From: Neurospora tetraspora
Taxonomy: Eukaryota > Ascomycota > Sordariomycetes > Sordariales > Sordariaceae
NCBI RefSeq assembly: GCF_033439725.1
Contig: NW_026944383.1
Coordinates: forward strand, 2,542,001 to 2,606,000
Length of the DNA: 64,000 nucleotides
Direction: 5' to 3'
In this document: one piece after another, positions 33,801 to 45,400 of the stretch
How positions within the stretch are numbered: position 1 is the stretch's first letter
How the letters are laid out: every line of letters starts with the position of its first letter
Program-made: the position numbers and the translations under genes
The notes under the pieces: generated by a model
Databases searched by the model: none
What the model was told of the DNA's origin: nothing
The model's input: only the letters and a program-made list of their open reading frames with translations

Positions 33801-36345
33801 CAGCGCCATCGCCAAAGATGGCATACTCCTGAGCAAACTGTTTCTGTGATGGGAGTAGGCGACGCAGATCATGAATGGCGATGGTATTCTTGGGCCTGGC
33901 TGGGAGCCTTCTTCGACTGATGCCCGTCCCAGTACCGGTACCAGCGCCAGTGCCTCCTCCGCTAGAGCGCAAGGAGTCGTTGGCACTCCAGGTCTTCTTA
34001 AGACGACGCCCACCAGGTTGATACCATAGACTGATCTTGTGCATGGTTGACGGCTCCGAATCGCTGGAGGAGCTGGATTCCGAATCTTCCGTTCCATCAC
34101 TTGTGTCGTCAGAACCCGAGTTATCATCGTTGTATCTACGTCTCGGAGGCGGCGAATCCTGAGCAAGACGACCGAAACCTGCAAAATTTGGTTCTCCTTT
34201 CTGTCGATCACGATAGGCATCCGAATTGGGGAGCGAGAATAATGCGAGGGCTTGTTGTTCTTTCGAGGGGAAGAAGCACACAAGTCTGCCGTCGTTGGAA
34301 AATCTCGCTCCGCACTTTCTGGGCGTCGGCACTGCAATGGGGCGTTGTGTTGGAGCTAGGGTGGCTGTCGGATCAAGTTCATTGCTCATGGTAAGGTCCT
34401 GTGACATTGAGACCGATCCTCCAGCCTGAACATCGCTGTCTTCCTCATCGCTGGAGCTTTCGTCTGCTAGCGCTTCGATTTCCTCGTCGTTGAGATCCCT
34501 GACATTCTTAAAGAGGGTGGTACTGTTTTCGAGGTCGACGTCGCCGAGCAAGTATGAGAAGGCCACCTCGAGGCAGTTTTGTTTCCTTTCGAGGAACTGG
34601 TTGGCAAGTATCTGTAACTCGCGCTCGATCTTCTCGTGAGTTTCTTCGGGCATGAAGGATGTCTTTTCCACATAAAACTTGGGGGCCTTGCTGGTGGGAT
34701 AGCTGGTTGGGATATCGACCTTAACCTTGATGAAGATTCCCTCGTCGTTGACACCCCACGGTCCCTTCAATGAGGCATTGAGAATCAAAGCATCCATATC
34801 GATGTTTTCCCATTTTACGTTGGGGAGACGATTGCTGACATGAATGAACTCGTCCTGGATGGACTCGGGTTCAGCCCAATCGTCGTCATAGGCACCATGG
34901 CTGAAGAGGCCAGAGTCTTTGATGCTACCTCTCTCAGGGCCATCGGACTCGGATTTCCGCTTGGTCATAGAGATACCCTTCATCCACCCGATTTGCAACT
35001 GACTCTTGTCCATACTTTTGCCACTGTTTACCTTTGCCTTCATTGAAGAACCTTGCCAGGTAGGCCCAACCCGACGGAGATGGGAATTCAGGCCGTAGCT
35101 CAGAGCACTTTTGCGATACTGACCTGAGCTTCCCGGACGCGGGTCGCTCATGGTGGCAGTTCTGCGATCGCGGTGGACAGTATCGTCAACTGCGCGGAAA
35201 GTCTTGTAAGCTGCGCCTTTACGGGTGCGGGTGAAGGCCAGGTTCTTCCCCACGGTCTTCCCTTTCACATAGCCAACGGACTCGAGAATTTCGGGCTCAA
35301 CTTTCTGCAACCGCAACTCGTTATCTTCGCCCCAAGAAACCAGTTGAAACTCTCGCTCATCTATCCCCTCGCTATTAACTGATCCTCGAGCTCTCCACAG
35401 GAATTCTTTCACCTTGTGATTTCCGTGTCCCGAGAAAACGGCAACAGGTTCTGATGCGCTTGGGGCTTCTGGGGCGGTTCGCCGATCGTACAGGTAGAGG
35501 TTACCCGGCTCATTCTGTGACATGGCAAGCAAGCCGGTGCCAAAAGGAGTATGTCTAGCTCGCCATACTGGAAAGTCGGTGCGAATAACTCGCTCTGGCT
35601 CGTCGGTCTTTTCGTAGTCCCAGAACTTGATGGTCTTGTCCAAGGAGCAGGTAACCAATCTTGAAGCCTCAGTCCGATTCCAGTCGATACCGTAGATTTT
35701 GGACGTGTGGGCACATATGGTTTTCAGTGGTTCGACGGTCTTGCGGTCGTCCCAGACATGAAGCCACCGGTCGTGAGCTGAAGCAATGACGTGAGGGTCT
35801 TGACGACTGTACTTGACCTGGGTGGCACCGGCAAACCAGTCACAGTATGTCAAGGCTGGCTGTCTCGGTCTTCTCAGATCCCAGTGGTGAACATAACCGT
35901 CGACTGAGCAACTGGCTAGAAGATCTGGGTGGTGAGCGGAAAAGTTGATGTCGGTGATGGCTCTACTATGAGCTTGCAACGAGTGTTCGATGGCGCCAGA
36001 GGGCGAGTCGTCCCTCATGTTGAGGTTCCATACGAGACAGCGATGGTTTGCTGTCGAAGCGACCCAGTAGTCACGGGCTGCAAAAGGAGACCATTGGACA
36101 TCGACAACCAGCCACGGGAGGCCATGACTGCTCAGTCTTCGCGGTGGATTCCATGGCGAGTCCAGGTCTATGATGGCGAGGCCTTCAGGGGAAGCAAGAG
36201 CAACATCACGGCCCGAGGGTGAGATGGTTGCGGAGCCCACCAAGCCATCAACATGGATGGTCAGGTCGGCATCGAAGCTCTCACTGTCGAAGGCTGACAT
36301 GATTGTCTTGGCCTTCTTTGGCGTCGAGTCAAATACGGACGGCAT
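30862..36345 (-). CDS. WDR59/Mtc5-like subunit of the SEA (GATOR2) complex, with long C-terminal extension
   Basis: This is a single exon of 1827 residues. It has an N-terminal WD40 propeller (about 30-385, with HHWDLRRPR, LHVWDDRK, IKFWDYEK). An RWD domain is at about 495-605 (ESIQDEFIHVSNRLPNVKWE ... VDIPTSYPTSKAPKFYVE). A long linker with an acidic serine region follows, then a RING-like cysteine/histidine cluster at about 1305-1385 (CHRC, CVYC, CLSCGCAFHEACLAEWH, CPAGDDCCC). This order (WD40, RWD, RING) is that of WDR59/Mtc5, a vacuole-surface TORC1 regulator that responds to amino acids. About 440 further residues follow the RING, mostly Ser/Gly/Asn low complexity with stretches such as GGGSGGGGNGNGNGSGNG. 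Most family members end near the RING, so the tail is lineage-specific. No intron is required. Confidence 0.9.
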   Translation of the reverse strand: MPSVFDSTPKKAKTIMSAFDSESFDADLTIHVDGLVGSATISPSGRDVALASPEGLAIIDLDSPWNPPRRLSSHGLPWLVVDVQWSPFAARDYWVASTANHRCLVWNLNMRDDSPSGAIEHSLQAHSRAITDINFSAHHPDLLASCSVDGYVHHWDLRRPRQPALTYCDWFAGATQVKYSRQDPHVIASAHDRWLHVWDDRKTVEPLKTICAHTSKIYGIDWNRTEASRLVTCSLDKTIKFWDYEKTDEPERVIRTDFPVWRARHTPFGTGLLAMSQNEPGNLYLYDRRTAPEAPSASEPVAVFSGHGNHKVKEFLWRARGSVNSEGIDEREFQLVSWGEDNELRLQKVEPEILESVGYVKGKTVGKNLAFTRTRKGAAYKTFRAVDDTVHRDRRTATMSDPRPGSSGQYRKSALSYGLNSHLRRVGPTWQGSSMKAKVNSGKSMDKSQLQIGWMKGISMTKRKSESDGPERGSIKDSGLFSHGAYDDDWAEPESIQDEFIHVSNRLPNVKWENIDMDALILNASLKGPWGVNDEGIFIKVKVDIPTSYPTSKAPKFYVEKTSFMPEETHEKIERELQILANQFLERKQNCLEVAFSYLLGDVDLENSTTLFKNVRDLNDEEIEALADESSSDEEDSDVQAGGSVSMSQDLTMSNELDPTATLAPTQRPIAVPTPRKCGARFSNDGRLVCFFPSKEQQALALFSLPNSDAYRDRQKGEPNFAGFGRLAQDSPPPRRRYNDDNSGSDDTSDGTEDSESSSSSDSEPSTMHKISLWYQPGGRRLKKTWSANDSLRSSGGGTGAGTGTGTGISRRRLPARPKNTIAIHDLRRLLPSQKQFAQEYAIFGDGADVCMHNAMVAEKYGYHDLVHIWHYAAMLLRNDIPLEIHENRKESVLVIARDASARARDDEYAQHFGWDINLSGRVKWGYHPLAQSLIADLFDYFEKVADIQMLAMLACIFGDSSAEDGVAYAGSHLPQPETPLPMKAPSFSLEYFPTDPALWHINYKSQAGSAITTPRTVHTPAIYSGSPGSEDVIALLEPTPNSFSAGETPPKMPRDHLREVDQTQSLSTSPSNRLFHRSNSAVSAAFSLPKTLAGMVSGSPPDPPSRKRPSPAEAIFNNLTPSVTWGASTVFGGTAPETPGTERTSLSDDETRSHDMTVLVPVAVSVVPENQGLFDDDGWLNTPLLDPSRNHVYSYYRYAYAEMLQMWGQPLSRLEIMKFNVLKGDKTSSSGCYGDGTHSMDGYYDHETAENTAANSASQNPAFGGRKEQLQALIASGRGLDVTGICRIHEEQLDPVEYTRPTKGKYGGAVGTCHRCVKAGNKKEQKQLRCVYCLEPIAALYPPCLSCGCAFHEACLAEWHEMGEEECPAGDDCCCVEDAGNGHVERWSALQAAVAAMNKMRSAASGSLHQQMMDRDKEKSSGNQSGISRRSSIKTVLTGVASVATEGTGSRPRRRSVPTDLAKFMRGGRSDPKAYPQNDDDYDEDDDDLPIIAITSSNGSSDRSRSAHPTNRRAVSTASPSIPPVITTTTTSPHQFGRRRGGSSASHLAATGLGYGSGYGHRSSNLSHFYIAADTDNSGDSADSNNDDTDTAAQSTASNSNRTSQILLSGNDIIDREEWESVASSRGIPSLSNDPLHPSHHSRSGSRSGSGASSRSASGGSDTGGMKDSSTSSLTSRVGGGGGGEGGGSDNSSRRPHHERTPSGNNRGFTALKPPPYGDEPISVARLSLGNRLKKHIASAASASGSGSKGGGDSGSGGNGNIAGSDSGGGETGAAGGGSGGGGNGNGNGSGNGGSSGGSSLLGGGQQRPSLLRKKSTGVGVWRAGN

Positions 36346-37269
36346 ATTGTGAGACTATATCAGCATGGTGCGTTCCCTCCCTCATCCCATTCTCCGTGCT
36401 GGAGTTTGAACCTGAAGTGGTAAAGCAAGGATGAGTTGAGTTGTGTTGACGGGACTTGATGAGACTTTATGTTGAACAAGATATCAAAGGTCGTCGTCGC
36501 CGTCGATCGATGCAAAACATATCGAGAGGCGTCGATATCAGCGGAAGAAGAATGAAGGCCGGTTGAAAGACAAATGCAATGAGGAAACCCTTAAGAGCCA
36601 AGAAGGTCAAACCGACAACGGCGTCAACCTCAACAAGGCGCCGACGAACCGTTGGAGACAGGAACGGCACTCATGTGGACGCCAAGGAAAGTGACTTTGG
36701 CCATGTACCTTTTTCGATCATGTGGTCTGTGCGCTTATCGCAATAGAGATCCGATCAGAGAGACGGATCATCACCTGTCGCTGTCAGGGCCGTGGCTGCT
36801 GTCATTCAATGGTTTGGTTAGTGAGACACTCCCCGCCCTGGGCAGAGAGGCACGCCGCGGGTTCATTGCGCCCGCCGTCAGCGCATCCCACCTTCTGCCT
36901 TCGTTCGGTCGTCGAGAACTTGGCCGTGAATTGTGTCGCAAGAGATTCTGCCGTCTTCCACTTCTCTCTAACAAGCTGACAAGTCGATTGCCTTGCGACT
37001 ATTTTATTCTAGCCATATCACCGCTTTACCACGCGTTCCATTGTTTACAGGCCCTCCCGCACCGTGATACACTGTTTGCCTCGATTTGTCAACCGGAGCC
37101 TCCGAAACGCCTCTTAACTGCCTCTTATACTCGACGATAACCCCTCCACTTGCCCTCCTCCCTCTCAGCCTCGGCGAGAAACATCCGGATTTTCCTCACA
37201 GCAACTTCTCCCGCCTGCTTGTCCAGCTTCCTGTCGCAATAAACACCAACAGCAGTTAATATAATCAGC
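36346..37269. promoter_or_regulatory. Divergent promoter region between the WDR59-like gene and ubc13
   Basis: Two head-to-head starts share 924 bases. A 162-codon frame on + (36652-37140) and shorter ones have no recognisable domain and lie where the leaders should be. I could not identify specific sites. Confidence 0.5.
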
Positions 37270-37957
37270 ATGGCGCTTCCGAAGCGGATTGTCAAAGAGA
37301 CCGAAAGGCTGATGGCCGAGCCGTACGTACATACCATCCTCATCCCGAGAGCAAGCAGCCCAGAGACAGTCCTAACCTCCCCTTCTTGATCACAGTGTCC
37401 CCGGTATTAGTGCTATCCCCCACGAGGACAACCTTCGCTATTTCGACGTCGAGATCCACGGCCCTTCGCAATCGCCATATGAGAGTTGGTCATCCATATC
37501 CCCCCGTTATATCTCTACCCTCATTGCGCCATCGCAGTCAAAACGTCCCAAGAAACATATACATGATCGCTAACAGGCCAACGCAGGTGGCGTCTTCAAG
37601 CTCGAACTCTTCCTCCCCGATGACTACCCCATGACCCCTCCCAAGATCCGCTTCCTTACCAAGATCTACCACCCCAACGTCGACAAGCTGGGTCGCATCT
37701 GCCTCGACGTCCTCAAGAGTGAGTCTGACTCCTAAATACTTCCAAATGCAAAAGCTTACACATGATACCTCCCGACAGACAACTGGTCCCCCGCCCTGCA
37801 AATCCGCACTATCCTCCTCTCCATCCAAGCCCTCCTAGGCGCTCCCAACCCCGACGACCCGCTCGCCCCCGACGTGGCCAAGACCTGGAAGGAGAACCCC
37901 AACGTCGCCGTCGCCACCGCCCGGGAATGGACACAGAAGTATGCCTTGCCCCAGTAG
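37270..37957 (+). CDS. ubc13: Ubiquitin-conjugating enzyme E2 UBC13 (UbcN type)
   Basis: Four exons, 37270-37322, 37396-37484, 37587-37718 and 37779-37957, give 150 residues. Introns are 73, 102 and 60 bp. The second has an unusual donor, GTTGGT, with branch GCTAAC. With a Ubc13-variant partner (Mms2) the enzyme builds Lys63-linked ubiquitin chains in post-replication DNA repair. The E2 fold is complete. It includes N-terminal [12 protein letters not shown], the HPN motif at 76-78, catalytic Cys86 in [20 protein letters not shown], and helix [18 protein letters not shown]. The [23 protein letters not shown] block is diagnostic of the Ubc13 class. Length equals that of orthologues (about 150-153). 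The exon 2-3 join gives [19 protein letters not shown], which fits the family and supports the weak donor. Confidence 0.95.
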
Positions 37958-40373
37958 GGTGGGAGGAGGCTGGCACCAGGGCTCAACGAAGTGCCGGGAC
38001 AGGGCCTCGAGGCTAATGCGGCGCCAACATATTTTGACCCAAATGGGAACTTTGACCCATACCAGTTCGGGCCTTAGGACGGCAATTGGGTTCTAGCTTA
38101 TAACTAAACACCAGAGCAGCTGGCTGGTTGTGGTCTTGGGAGAGACAGGTTATCAAGTCAACAAGTGACGTGACGCTGCTCTGGCTATGATGAAGAGATC
38201 ATGGAGGAAAGCAACGGAAGTCGGTCCGGGTGTTTGTGAAACGCGGCGGCGGTGTACTATGAGCCCACGGTGCATATGGAACACGCAGAGGGAGCCTGTG
38301 ATTGGGGAGATGAGAAGCGGAGGTTCATACAGAAGAGAGGGTGGCAATGAATACTTGGTTGATACGTCGACGGACGAGGGAAGGGCACGGATGAGCACAG
38401 CAGCTGCGCGCGGCAGGCACGGAAAGGAGGAGTTTTCACGTAGAGAACATCCTTTGGAAGCGTTGTGTCTTTTCAGATGTTTTCGCAGCGATAGAGAACC
38501 GGGTAGCAATTTCAAATACTACATGCCAAACAACATACCCGCTGTCGGAACTGGCGTCTGTAAGTGATTTTTGGTCCTTCGAATAGATCACTACTAAAGA
38601 CACAGATAAACCGCATTCAGTCGTTTAGGGAACTTCTCTCCATGCCCAAAAGTATTCTTCACAGATTGAGCAGATCGACACTTACTTACTGAAGCAGGGA
38701 AAGTGACCACGCTGCACGGAGAGGATATAGAAAACGAACGAAAATGTAAAATGCGAAAAGAAGTTAGAAACAGGCGGCCGACGACACGCTCTCCTACCTG
38801 AGGATTCCTACCTAGCCTAGAAAGCCCAAGTGGTAAGGTAGGAATGGAATGGATGGGCGCAGATGGGTCGAAGGGAGGGGGGGAGGGATGAAGAACAATC
38901 GTAGAGGGAGGGGGAATCCTGAGATCTGGGACAGGAAGATTCCATTCATGGACTGGAACTAAACTGGAACTCTGGGTTCACCACTTCCACTTGTGGATGG
39001 ATGGAAGGGAGGGAGGGATGAACAGAACAGAACAGAACTGAACTGAACAGACAAAAAAAAACAGGTGTGTAGAGTAGTAACTCTAAGGAGAGGGACCCAA
39101 TCTCCGAGGGACAGAAGTAAATGATAAGAAGGATCAATGTAATTAATTCCTTTGTTTCGATTACTACCTACCTACGTAGAGGTTAAGTGGTTATCTGATA
39201 TCTCTGATCTGATATTTGATATATGCCCGATCTCATTCTACCTTAGCTTCTAGGCAGTTTTAACCCTCATGGATGAAACAACAACAACAACAAACGCAAT
39301 TAATTACTGAATGGAGACTGAATGGAGTCCCCCTCCCTTCCGTGGCACTACCTACCCGTCCCATGAGTTTGGTTGATGGTGACTCTAGAGGTAAACGTAG
39401 TTGATGATGAGACGGAAAACCTGCCTCTTTCTTCTAGAACAGACTCACTCAGGTTGTGCGTTCACTTTTATTACTAGTACATGTGAGTTTTCAGGTAATG
39501 TTGGACACACGAAGTAACGCAGTTCCGAGGCGGAATAGAACGGGAATCATCAGGGGCAGAAGCACGAGCACAATCACGAAAAGTGGGAACGGAACGGAAA
39601 AAATAAAGCAGAAATGTAATACAATAATTAAATCAAAAGTCAACTTAAGCCCTGGGGTATCTCTCTATTTGCCGGAGTTTGTTTGTTTGTGGTTGTTTTC
39701 GTTTTGGTTTATCTTGCCCACCTCCACATGTGTGTATGTGTCCTCCGCCTATATCCCTCTCGTACCTAGCTAGAAACGAAACTTCTTTCTCTCTATTGCC
39801 TCTCGCCGTTCACTGAACTGGATTGGGTTGGACAGGACAGGACAGGACTGGTTTGGGCATGGTCACGAATGTTGTTCTTTTTTCTTCCGATTGTTTGCAG
39901 TGACGGGGTAGTATTCTTGAATTGATTTGATGATGTGTCCGTTGCTCTTCTTCACCAAGCCAGTAAGTATGCCAGTTGCATCTTCGTTGTCTCTCAACCT
40001 TTCCAGTATGTCCCTGTCCGCCGCCGTCCAATTCTTCCAACCCTTTTCCTTCCAACACAATATCAAATCCAGCATGGCACCGCACATAATCCCTTCCCTT
40101 GAAAATAAAACGCAAAAACTTGGGGGTTTGTCGGGTGCTCCTCCTATCCTTCATCCTACACAGTGAATGCTAATCTTTTTTTGGTTGTTCCCTTTTCAAC
40201 TCTTTTTCCCTCTGGATCCGATCAGACGCCTCTCCTTGTCTGCCTCCATCGACCGACTGATCCCTCTTACTTTTCCCCCCTTCCCTTCCACTTCCCTCTA
40301 GTCAATCCGGTGGTCCAGATCGTGGTGACTTGTAGCACCTTCAAAGCTCCGTTGCGTCTGCCCGTTTGGTTTG

Positions 40374-40427
40374 ATCCATCCATCCATCCATCCATCCTTT
40401 CAAATGTTGGTCTGTCTGTCTGTCTGT
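40374..40427. repeat. Adjacent ATCC and TCTG tetranucleotide microsatellites
   Basis: About six ATCC units (40374-40397) are followed after a short spacer by about four TCTG units. They lie in the convergent gap downstream of the cyclin gene. Confidence 0.85.
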
Positions 40428-40727
40428 TTGACGTTGTCCAGGTTTTCCGCCTCGATAGCCCGCAGTGGTGTGGTGCCAGCCTGTCCATTGGGGAATCTCC
40501 AAAGAAAAAAAAAGAACCTCTCGACTTTGTTGTCGCCGCTGCTGATGTTGTGGTCGTCGTAGAGTGTTGTAGTCGATCCTTTCGTTTCTTGTTGTTGAGT
40601 TTGGTTGGGGGGTAGGGAAAATTAAAAGCCGGTGAGTTCAAGAGGGATCGAGAACGGTTTCTCAATCGGCGGCCGAAAGAACGGAGATCAAAACGCGGGG
40701 AAAATCAAGATGATTTGGAAACGGTTT

Positions 40728-40759
40728 AAAAAAAAAACTACCACCAAAAGCTGGTGGTA
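40728..40759 (-). terminator. Hairpin followed by a T-run, about 375 bases downstream of the cyclin stop
   Basis: On the - strand, TACCACCA and TGGTGGTA (40759-40752 and 40746-40739) form a perfect 8-bp stem with a 5-base loop. One G later comes a run of ten T (40737-40728). It resembles a bacterial-style or Pol III-like terminator. In a fungal Pol II 3' UTR it more likely reflects 3'-end or stability structure. Its role is inference. Confidence 0.4.
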
Positions 40760-41133
40760 ATCGAGTATTGTTTGTTGTAAAAAGAAAAAAAAAAAATCAA
40801 ACGCTAATATGCCATGCCGCTAAAATGTGTGTGTCCACTGCGCGCGAAACAAAGATGATGTGATAATGCCGATGGAATGTGTGTGATGTGTGCAATCTTC
40901 TTGTCTTCCAAAAAATTTAAATGTTGTAATCAAAATGCCTTCTGTCAAAAACTATGGTATCTGGATGAGTGACCATGCATAACCCCGTCCTAGCAGGAGG
41001 CCGAATGATGAGAGAAATAGAAGAAACCTGAACCTTGTTCGCTGCCAACCAACCTTACACACAACATAATACACAGAGGACTCACTCCTCATGAGAGTAA
41101 GACCCCTTTTAAAAACTGAACTGAACCTTCAAC

Positions 41134-42449
41134 TTAGTAAGCGACTTGAGACGACGGCGCGGTCTCAAAGTATGAGGGCGCCGTTGTTGTTGTTGATGTT
41201 GATGATGCTGAAGTCTGATGTTGTGCTGCTGGTGGGTATGATTGGCTGTGGTTCGGCTGCGGTGTCGGGGTCACCGGACAACGCGGAACAGGATATTCCT
41301 TCATCATCGTGCCGTTCTGTCCGAAGCTGGAGGCGTCGGGAGTGATCGGAGGGGTCATGTATCCATCGGCAGCGCCGGGGACGGATCCCAGACCCTTGTG
41401 GGGAGTGCTGTAGACATTGGACGCCTTGCTGGAGTTGGGGGTCAGCTCGCCAGGAGAGGAAGGCGGGGCGCCGCCACGGCGGTTGATGGCGGCCTGCTGA
41501 GCGAGGAAGTCGGCGAGCTTGCCAGACACTTTGGAGAGGTATGCGCTCGAGTACTTCCTGGAAAGCGTGACGGAAGGCTGGTGAAGGTGCTGCGAAAGAG
41601 CCAAGAGCGTGGCATTCTCGACCTGGTCCCATTCCCCATCGTTAACCTCGGGCTTGCCCAAGATAGCCCTAGCCAAGACCAAAGAAACCCGTGCCATGAT
41701 GGATGGCTTGGTGGAAACGAAATCCCTATGGTACAGGGCAATCTCGCAAATGTATGCCGCCATGTGTTCGACGTCCCTGCTGTCCCTTTCCTCGGCCACG
41801 ATCAATTGGGTGAAAAAGTCGACGGTCGGGTGTCCAATGTTCCAGTCGAGAGTGTTGAGTACGTGCATTTCCATCTGCGTGAACATGCCGGCATCGTAAA
41901 GTCCGCAGCACATGTTGTTGAGCTCGTTGATCTGGGGGACTCTATCCTTCTTGTCTCCATACTTGGCGGCAATCAGTAGGGCGGCGCAACCGACGAGCTG
42001 ATAGTGCTGCTTGTAAACGACACGCTTGGAGCAGTACCGATCGAGAAGGTTGACAGTGAGGAAGAGGGTTTCGGGAAGAAGCGAAAAGGCAGCGTGAGCC
42101 TCGATAAGGAAGTCGATAAGGTACGGGCGCATGAACCATTGGATTTCGCGTTGCATATCGATGAGGTTAGCATCGGGTAGCGTCTCGTCCTATCAAGTCA
42201 TGTTCATGTCAGTACGTTTTCAACCAACCAATCAGAAACAAACTTGGACATTCTTACCTCCATGTGACGGATGTGCTGCATGATATCCTCAAGGTACTCG
42301 TCGCAAGCAAGTCGTGATAGATTGTTGGCGATCATCTCCTGCTTGTTCCGAGCAATGAGCTTGGCAGCATCCCGAACGTTTACCCTTGGCGCGGGCTGTT
42401 CATCGGACTCGACGAAGAAGGTCTCGTCGTTGTGACGTGAGGTAACCAT
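41134..42449 (-). CDS. cln-1: G1/S-type cyclin (PUC1/CLN class)
   Basis: Exon 1 is 42449-42258 and exon 2 is 42189-41134, giving 415 residues. The 68-bp intron has donor GTAAGA, branch CTGAC and acceptor GATAG. The protein activates a Cdc28/Cdc2-class kinase. The cyclin box begins after the intron with MQREIQWFMRPYLIDFLIEAH. It continues with LPETLFLTVNLLDRYCSKR, the core YQLVGCAALLIAAKYGDKK and a second fold ending with RKYSSAYLSKV. There is no B-type destruction box near the N-terminus, and the overall form matches fungal PUC1/CLN cyclins. The C-terminal about 130 residues are Pro/Ser/Thr-rich with TP and SP sites, probably a PEST-like turnover region. The leader just before the ATG is CA-rich (CACATCAAAATG). 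The symbol is from recall of the Neurospora G1 cyclin. Confidence 0.88.
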
Positions 42450-45400
42450 TTTGATGTGGTGTGGTGGTTGTTAATGGAAGTTTTGTTTCTCGTAAAGCGG
42501 TGATGGCTGAATGAGTGGTGAGTGAGTTCCGAGTTCTCCTGGAAATCGTGTTGTTGTAGTATTAGTTGTCGAAATGAGCCGAAAGAATGAGGCTCAAGTC
42601 TATCAGGTTGTCGCGTGTCGTAAACGGACGAGTATTAAAGTATTAAAGAGTGTGCTGAAATATCAAGTCTGTCGGATGCTTTCTGTAGAAGGAGTGACGG
42701 TGGCTGTTGATAACGCCGGGTTGGTTGGAAACTGTAGAGACGAGAGGTCGAGGGACTCTCGTCTAGGTGACGGGAGGAGTGTGTGTGTGCCTGTGGCCGG
42801 GAAACACGAGGTTATGAATAATGCCGTCTGAAGGGGCTTCTAAACGTTCCAAGTCAGCCAAATTCGCTTCGCAATCTTGGTCCCAAGCAACGGACGGACC
42901 GTTCCTGAGACCGCAGCCAGGAGGTCCCTGGATCTCTGATCAATCTTGAGCTCAGACGGGTTGATGTCGTGACTCCACATTTCAAGGGGTAACTGCAAAT
43001 TGAGCACTCTCATTGGACAGATCTGTTCCATGAAAGCCCAGATCTGGCTGGATGACTCTCTTTGTGTGCTCGGTAGGTGATGGGAGGAAACTGAGGAAAG
43101 TGTCCCGCTGTGTATCAGGTCTTTAATGGGAAGGTGGTTCATGGGGCTGAGAGACTTTGGAAATGCGGGATGCACATTGTGCACAAGTGAGGCTCGGGTG
43201 ACGGGTTGAAGAATGCGCAAGGCAAGGCAATGCAGAAAAAGGGATCCCTTACCGCAACGGTAGATGTAGAACTACCGTGAAGACCGATCGGGGGATATCG
43301 ACAAGGTGGGAGAGACGAGCTAACGTGTCCCACAAAAGGCAACCTTGGGATCGACGACAAATGGTTCAGGCGTGCGGGTGAAGATGGAAGATGCCGCGGG
43401 TCGGTGGCATGTGTCTGGAAAGGGAGAAGACAGCCACAGGTTAGCTCCAGATTCAACATCATATATTCATTCCCTCCACTCATTTCATTTCATTCTCAGA
43501 TCCAGATCAGTCTTGCCAATGAAAGCTATGACATCACTGGGACCTGAGAATGAATTGAGGTCGAGTTGACAGACCAACCCTCCAGTGTCCGCCCCTTTGC
43601 ATCTCTTGCGTACCTCTCACTGCACTCTTTCAACTCCGAGGAAAAGGCCAGCAAAGGCTTCGCACGGGGTCGGTATGTTTATCGTCGGGATTCGGAGACG
43701 GCAATGTCGATTCGAATCGGCGAGGTCGGTCGGGGCAGCGATGCAAAAAGGCGCAGTCGCTGAGTATGTGGATATCGAATCGAGGTCGGCGTCGACGAGG
43801 TGGTGGGTTGCTCGGTTCGGGAATGAGAGATGGGTGGGTGTTGCCGGTATCCCAAGGGTTGTTCGTGGGAACGAAGGGAGTCGGAAGGGTTTTATAAAGG
43901 AAATTCCTCGTCGTCGGACCGAAGAATGCCCTTTTTTTTGGTTGCAGTACGAAATTACGGACTGCGGTACCGAAAATGCGGTAAGGGGGAGTGGACTCGG
44001 GAGTGTTGACTTTGTCTGAACAACACACACAGGAGGCTAAAAAGCACGAGGGAGCAATGCAAATCGAAATGCAAGACTCTCTTTGCTTTCTAACTACTCT
44101 CTGACCACGGTCCTTATATCCTTAAAGCGGTGTTTCGGCCTGGGATGATGGTAACTTGTCGGTATGGCCCAGGATTTCGAGTATCTAAATCTCCTCCTTC
44201 CCTCCTTTTCTTTTGGCGAAAAAAAGGAATACACAAGAGAACCACGACGTCGGGACGATCGGGGATCTCTTTTTTGGAAGGAAATGTTTCGGGATAGGGA
44301 ACGACTGAAGGCGGAATGGGAGGAGGAATGAAGAGGAAAGGGGAGGAGGAGAATAGATATTTGCTCGGGTCGAGCGAGAGAGAGAGAGAGAGAGGATGGA
44401 GTGCAAGAAAAGGGAGTGGACCAGCGGCAGAGATTGGTTAAAGGGCCATTTAAGACAGGGCCCCCGGCAACTCCTCGTACTGTGTACTGTGCACATTCGC
44501 TTCTTGAACACACACACTGAGAGACCGAGCACCACTCTGCCTATCCGGATGGTCTGTACTGACGGGTGAGCCAGCTTCACAGTGAAAGCATCCGTCCATT
44601 TTGCTGCCAGCAACACCTTGATGAAGGAGTGGTTAGTGGTCACTGGTAGTCAGAACCAAGAGTCCATAGTATCTTGTGCCCCAACTTCGTACTGTCCGTA
44701 CCCCGTAAGAAACGTCTTGGCCAAACCTTTACCCAGTACGGATTGCCCTCAACTGATGACGGGACTCGAGATGGATTACCGGATGCCCTAGCGTACGGGG
44801 CATGGATGGGATGGACAAGGGGGGCCGCCCCATGGAAGGCCCGGGGTACCCATGACGGTATTGAGGTTGTACATTACATTTCGCTGTTCATCCTTTCTGG
44901 TTCGCAATCCCAAACCGTGAATGAAAAGTCTGGAAAGCGAAACGACGGAAGGTCTGAGTCGAGATCATTGATAGTCGTATATCTTCAATGTCGAGATGAA
45001 ATGGAATCGGACAGTCTCATGGTGATGGACTGATAGACATCGTATCCTGCCAACCCCCTGCGTTGTGTTGCGCAAGACGATGGAAACAACCAGGCCGTCC
45101 CCGTCTCCGTCCCCAGGCACCTCTAGCCAAACAAAGTAAAGTTAAAGCGAAGGACGACAGTTCCAGTTGGTGTACGTACAGTTGTCCCGGCACCACAGAG
45201 CACACCCCCGTACATTACCGTCCGTGTCCGTGGGTATCTTACGGGGTAGCCAAGGTGGGATGCTTCGGCTGTAGGTGTGCCAGACATTACAGGCAATGGA
45301 TGGACAGGCGAAAGAGGGTTCTGACCTTCTGATACGTTGGGTTCAAGGTCGGTGATGCTATGACCTGCCCGCCTGTGACGCTTCAGGTTGGTAGCAGTCA

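Larger units (their letters stand above)
37958..41133. other. 3.2-kb convergent intergenic region rich in simple repeats
   Basis: This lies between the ubc13 and cyclin stops. It contains many short tandem tracts: GAACA-type at about 39,018-39,052, CAA at about 39,282-39,296, GGACA at about 39,832-39,846, ATCC at 40,374-40,397 and TCTG at about 40,411-40,427. There are also A-runs and a hairpin near 40,740. A 74-codon frame (39863-40087 -) has fairly protein-like composition but no recognised family. Nothing else is supported. Confidence 0.55.
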
